Source of the DNA: Paraescarpia echinospica
Lineage: Eukaryota > Annelida > Polychaeta > Sabellida > Siboglinidae
DNA: 64,000 bases
Direction of reading: 5' to 3'
Assembly (NCBI GenBank): GCA_020002185.1
Contig: CM034537.1
Coordinates: 67,198,807 to 67,262,806, forward strand
Shown here one piece after another: positions 60,126 through 64,000 of this stretch. Under the pieces are notes generated by a model. That model saw nothing but the letters and a program-made list of their open reading frames with translations, made no database searches and had not been told where the DNA came from. The position numbers and the translations under genes are program-made. How positions within the stretch are numbered: the first letter of the stretch is position 1; every line of letters begins with the position of its first letter.

Positions 60126-60227
60126 AAGCTTACTGCTGGATGCTGACGCCTACACCAATCTGTCATACATGCGTTTGTCTGTTTTTAGCAAGTTGTGTCC
60201 ATTATGTGCTGCTGTGCGCCCGGATTT

Positions 60228-60430
60228 CATCGCACCCCTCCCCAATCGCACCCCTCCCCCATCGCACCCACCCCCATCGCACCCATCCTCCATTGCACCC
60301 ATCCCCCATCGCATCCATCCCCCAGCGTACCCATCCCCTATCGCACCCATCCCCCATCGAACCCCTCCTCCATCACACCCCTCCCCCATCGCACCCCTTC
60401 CCCATCGCACCCATCCCCCCATCCCACCCA
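60228..60430. repeat. CCCATCGCACCC tandem array
   Basis: About 13 copies of a 15-16-bp unit CCATCGCACCCATCC/CTCC. All frames on both strands are open and give Pro/His/Ser or Gly/Trp repeats, which are not genes. Confidence 0.95.
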
Positions 60431-62332
60431 ACCTCTTCCTTGGTATCCAGTCTAACGTTTAGCTGATACACCCGTTGTTAGGTGAATGAATCATTTAATG
60501 AACGAATGAATCGTTTATTATAAAAAGCTTTGATGCGGTACATTCGATGGTACATATTATACAGACATTGTCATAGTTTCTATAAGGAGGGTATTGAGCT
60601 ACGGGTGGCTCATTTTCCCTCTCAATGCATGCAATACATATGTAATACCATGGTCGTACTTTAGCAAATATAGATAGATATATATATTGTAGGAATTTAT
60701 AGATTTCAATGGAAATTTACACAGCATGGATAATGTAAAGAAGGCCTAATCCATTGTTTACCTTTATATTATCCTCTTGAGAAGTGCTTCGTAATATTTG
60801 CACAGGGGATTGGATTATCTTGTTTGATATTGAGGTAAGTCATCAATAAATAACACACGCTTTTATCTAGGAAATTCACACTATGGATATAGCAAGAGTT
60901 CTCAAGGCTAGGTGGCAGGAAGTCGGCGTTGTGTTACGTGATTCAGTGATCGCTTAATTTACAGAACACGATAGGCGCAGCCGAATTACAATGTGTCCCA
61001 AGTTTGACCTCTGTAAACACGAGCTGTATAGAGCCTACCTGTTTATGTTACACTGTGCAGGCGTAGCGTTTAAGTATCTGCAGTGTTATGCGGAGACGGT
61101 TAATTGTGTCAAACGGGCCATCCCTAGACGCATCAATATGCTGATTAGCATAAATGTGACAGCGATTTATGTCATCGGGTTTTTGCAGCGGTTTATTAAT
61201 TTATCTATAGGTCTGTTTGAAGAAGTGAGATAAGTTGCATGTCGTCCTCCACACCAATTACACGGAGACTGGTATTAAAATGTATGCACGAACTTAAGTA
61301 TATGCTTGGTACCTGTTACGCATGAGTTCCCCTGCACGTCGTTCTTTGAATCTATTGGAGTTAAACGCAGGCTATTACAACGCGCGTGATTGTGTTGAGA
61401 TTAATGTGGAATGGCTTGAACACGCAATGGCATAATTACTGGTGTTTCTTCACATTAAAGTGTAGAACTATGCTATCAGTTTGACCATATCAAGGCAATA
61501 AAATATTAATGATGTAGTTTTCCACGATGTATTTCGGGCGATCACTGAATCCATCGAGCCATAACGAGAACTAAATCGGTTGCTAAATTCAAACTTATCT
61601 AAAGCGGCGGGTTTCAATGGGTCGCATTCCCTGCGTGGACCGTGTCGTTTTCGCCAGTGATCGAATTAGAGAAAAAACAAAGGTTTTTTTACAACAATCG
61701 TGTAGATATGTTAAAACCTTAGACAACGTGGACAGCTATTAACGTTATCTGGCAGTTCTTGTTGACTTAAGGGATTGATCACCACGCGTTAACTTTAAAC
61801 CGGCTTGTACATGACCAAAGAAGATAGTTTTATATCGTGGTGAAAAGGCGACCGCGCGAAGAAAGAAGTTAAATAATATGTTCTTAAAACTAGAATAACT
61901 ATGTTGCATGTATACCGACCACAAAAAGCGTTAACTGTGCTTGAAACTTTGTTACATTTTTCGCCTGCGAAATAAATGTGAACCTACCATTCGGATAAAT
62001 AACTTTATTAGCAACAACAATGGACGCCATTGGACGTTCAGCGCAATCGCGATGTTCCCACAACCAATTCAGCCAACTTCTTCTTGATAATTACCAACAT
62101 GGCTGATTCTGTACATCCTCCCTTTAAAGAGAGCCAGTCACTACCTCTACCCAGAATTAACGGGCGTGGTAATTTGTAACAGGAAATCTGCTGTGTTATA
62201 AATGGAAAAATGGAACATCGTTGAACATCAATGAGTATTGCAGTTAACTCAGCCCGACTCGGCCGTATTGCCAATGAAGCTTGTTTTGAAACTGGATGTT
62301 TTGTTTACTATTTTAACATGCTCCGGGGTCGT

Positions 62333-62425
62333 ACCTTTCAAATTGCGAACGTTGTTACGCGCCTACTAAACACAATTTGGCTTGCAGTATACATTCAACA
62401 TAGTTAGTATAGTCTTTAAAACATT
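62333..62425. repeat. Dispersed repeat, copy 2
   Basis: CTTTCAAATTGCGAACGTTG, then ACACAATTTGG and CATTCAACATAG, co-linear with the copy at 39,467-39,560. Confidence 0.55.
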
Positions 62426-62514
62426 ATACTAATTAATTAATTAAAAACTTGGAACAGACAATCCCACCGTTAATCTGTCTGAAGCTAACCGGAAGTGACG
62501 TATTGTCCCCGCAG

Positions 62515-62658
62515 GTCAACTCCCTCCAGTTCCACCATGTGCGGCCTGTCACGGACGACATCTCGGAGACATTGCTCACGGAAGAATGCAAGATCCAGAC
62601 GGGTCTCTCGGAGGAGGCGATCAAGCACGCGCAGCCCCTCGAGCAGGTCCTGGAGGAG
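62515..62658 (+). CDS. ESRP: ESRP/Fusilli, coding exon 2
   Basis: Acceptor TTGTCCCCGCAG ends at 62,514, donor GTACGT at 62,659. Encodes VNSLQFHHVRPVTDDISETL, LTEECKIQTGLSEEAIKHAQ and PLEQVLEE (48 residues, phase 0). It aligns with ESRP1 VGQLHEVLVRP, LTEDCKEETKI and QLDQALRQF. The next exon lies beyond 64,000. Confidence 0.93.
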
Positions 62659-64000
62659 GTACGTGGCCGGCTGGCTTAATGGGACGCGGTAGCGTAGTGT
62701 AATGACACCTGCCTCTTAATTGGGAGACTCTATTGTTGTCGTTTTATAGTTTGGTTGACCACACGTTGCCTCGGTTCACTCAGCTGTATAAACGAGGACG
62801 TGGTTATATATTGTGGTTGATATGTGTAAAGGAATCCTCTTCGTGTAAATTCTGGCTGTACTTGTTTGAGTGTGAGTCGGTAAGATCACGAAATAACTTA
62901 ATTAACACAGACCGGTCTAATTGTTTTCATATCCAATAAACACGGATACGCTATACAGTTATTACAACTTACAATGCAGTGATGTAAACATTTCTTACTA
63001 TAAACCATCAACCTTCTCTTGGCATAACTGTAGCATACCTACGCTTTTTGTTTAGTTACACACCAACACGCACATGTTACACAGTAGTAATGTCGAACTG
63101 GCGGTGCAAGGCTACACTTCAAACTACATTTATTGACTATATATTGAATGTTGTCTATTGACTAAACCCGTCAAACTTCACAGCACTCACCATCTAATAA
63201 TTATATTGGCGTTACGTTTACACCAACCATTCAACCCCTGGTGTGTCGGGGCCTACTCCAAAATATGTAGGTGTAAATCTGCAAGATCATACTTATTGTC
63301 ACACCGGCCATCTCATCTTTAATTGGATTTCAATGCGTTAAAGTAAACATTATGGACGGTAAATGTTCTGGCCGATTCACACCTGTATAATAGGCGTATA
63401 ATAAACGTAGGCCTATGAAGGTCCATTCGTGCAAATGAACCGGCCGCATAATTGGTGAGAAGACCGCCTAGCGCAGCAGGCAATAATCTTAATAATATTA
63501 ATAATACTATTACAGTATTAATTAGGCCAAATACAACTTTCACGAAGTTCCTTGAAACCCTAGGGAGCTTGAAGCGAGATTCCGTGTAAATAGCAACAGC
63601 ACCCGATCGCTGTGTATCTGTTGTATTTAAAATGTCCCATTTTCTAGACTATAACATTGTCATGGTTATGATTTCACCCATGCGGCCACTTGGGTCAAAC
63701 TATGCTGGTTCTAATCATCACCGCCAGACGTCTCTGTCCCTCAGTGACGTTTTTATTTTTTCACGCTCCAAATCGACATCCTCCTTTTTGCAGTTAATAA
63801 AGGTAAACGCTGGTTTGCTTTGGTTTGTTCTTCTCTATGATCGTCAATTAATCGTTGTGTCTCTTGCAGTAGTAAACAATTTACTAGTATCATTATAGCC
63901 AAGTATTTAGCTACATTTAAATAGTTCTGTTGAAAATGGCATTGTGATTTTGTTTTACCAATTATTTCTTGTTGTGCGTAATGTCCGAAGTTCAAATCAA
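62659..64000 (+). other. ESRP: ESRP intron 2 (partial)
   Basis: No coding exon seen to the window's end. GGACGCGGTAGCGTAGTGTAA at 62,681-62,701 resembles the A-box part of the SINE head at 12,445 and may be a truncated SINE. The 88- and 80-codon frames near 63,632-63,995 show no recognisable domain. Confidence 0.5.

Larger units (their letters stand above)
57676..62514 (+). other. ESRP: ESRP intron 1 (4.8 kb)
   Basis: GTAAGT to TATTGTCCCCGCAG. Contains a 21-bp repeat (TTCTGGTCAGCTGGGAAGGTG) x 3 at 60,067-60,125, a CCCATCGCACC array at 60,228-60,430 and a dispersed-repeat copy at 62,333-62,425. A GC-rich patch at about 58,860-59,120 stands out from its surroundings. No gene is supported inside the intron. 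Confidence 0.75.

Noticed and set aside
60028..60466. Pro/His/Ser-rich open frames
   Set aside because: Generated by the CCCATCGCACC tandem array in ESRP intron 1.

Overview
This window comes from an animal nuclear genome, most likely a marine invertebrate whose phylum I cannot fix. The evidence is spliced protein-coding genes with GT-AG introns, long AT-rich non-coding stretches, metazoan-only gene families (CIBAR1/FAM92 and ESRP/Fusilli), and dense LINE, SINE, hAT, pogo-like and TTAA-type element remnants. Nothing looks bacterial, viral or organellar.

Three host genes are recognisable, all on the + strand. (1) At 13,512-18,107 a single-exon CDS of 1,531 residues encodes an RBM12/RBM12B-type RNA-binding protein with five RRM domains and a very long Gly/Arg/Met/Pro-rich linker. 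(2) At 24,219-49,513 a nine-coding-exon CIBAR1 (FAM92) gene encodes a BAR-domain protein of 321 residues. Its exons were assembled by hand from homology, splice sites and matching phases, including a 32-nt first coding exon 12 kb upstream of the rest. (3) At 57,547-62,658 lie the first two coding exons of an ESRP/Fusilli splicing regulator, which runs off the right edge. The relatives of these three genes (RBM12B, CIBAR1, ESRP1) also lie together on human 8q22.1, so the window probably preserves an old bilaterian gene neighbourhood.

Layout: 1-13.4 kb holds no confident gene, only an inverted repeat, SINE heads, hAT-like ends and diverged duplications. 13.5-18.1 kb is RBM12-like. 18.1-24.2 kb is intergenic and carries a 2.2-kb inverted-repeat element with a broken GCDTTS/Cys-rich protein. 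CIBAR1 intron 1 (24.25-36.28 kb) has absorbed a roughly 6-kb CR1-like LINE (itself split by a 1.7-kb TTAA foldback element), a second RT fragment carrying a foldback MITE and another insert, an antisense L2/CR1-type RT, a 34-bp tandem array and a hAT MITE. Later CIBAR1 introns contain a pogo-like MITE, a 3-kb 31-bp minisatellite split by a 1.2-kb hAT element with perfect 8-bp target duplication, a 58-bp array and a 111-bp array. 50.5-57.1 kb is intergenic with RTE-like and SINE remnants. 57.1-64 kb is the CpG-rich 5' end of ESRP and its first introns.

Functionally, RBM12-like and ESRP are RNA-binding/splicing factors, and CIBAR1 is a membrane-curving ciliary-base protein. I see no operon-like coupling; each gene has its own 5' region. 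All domain and family calls are by eye. No database search was run.
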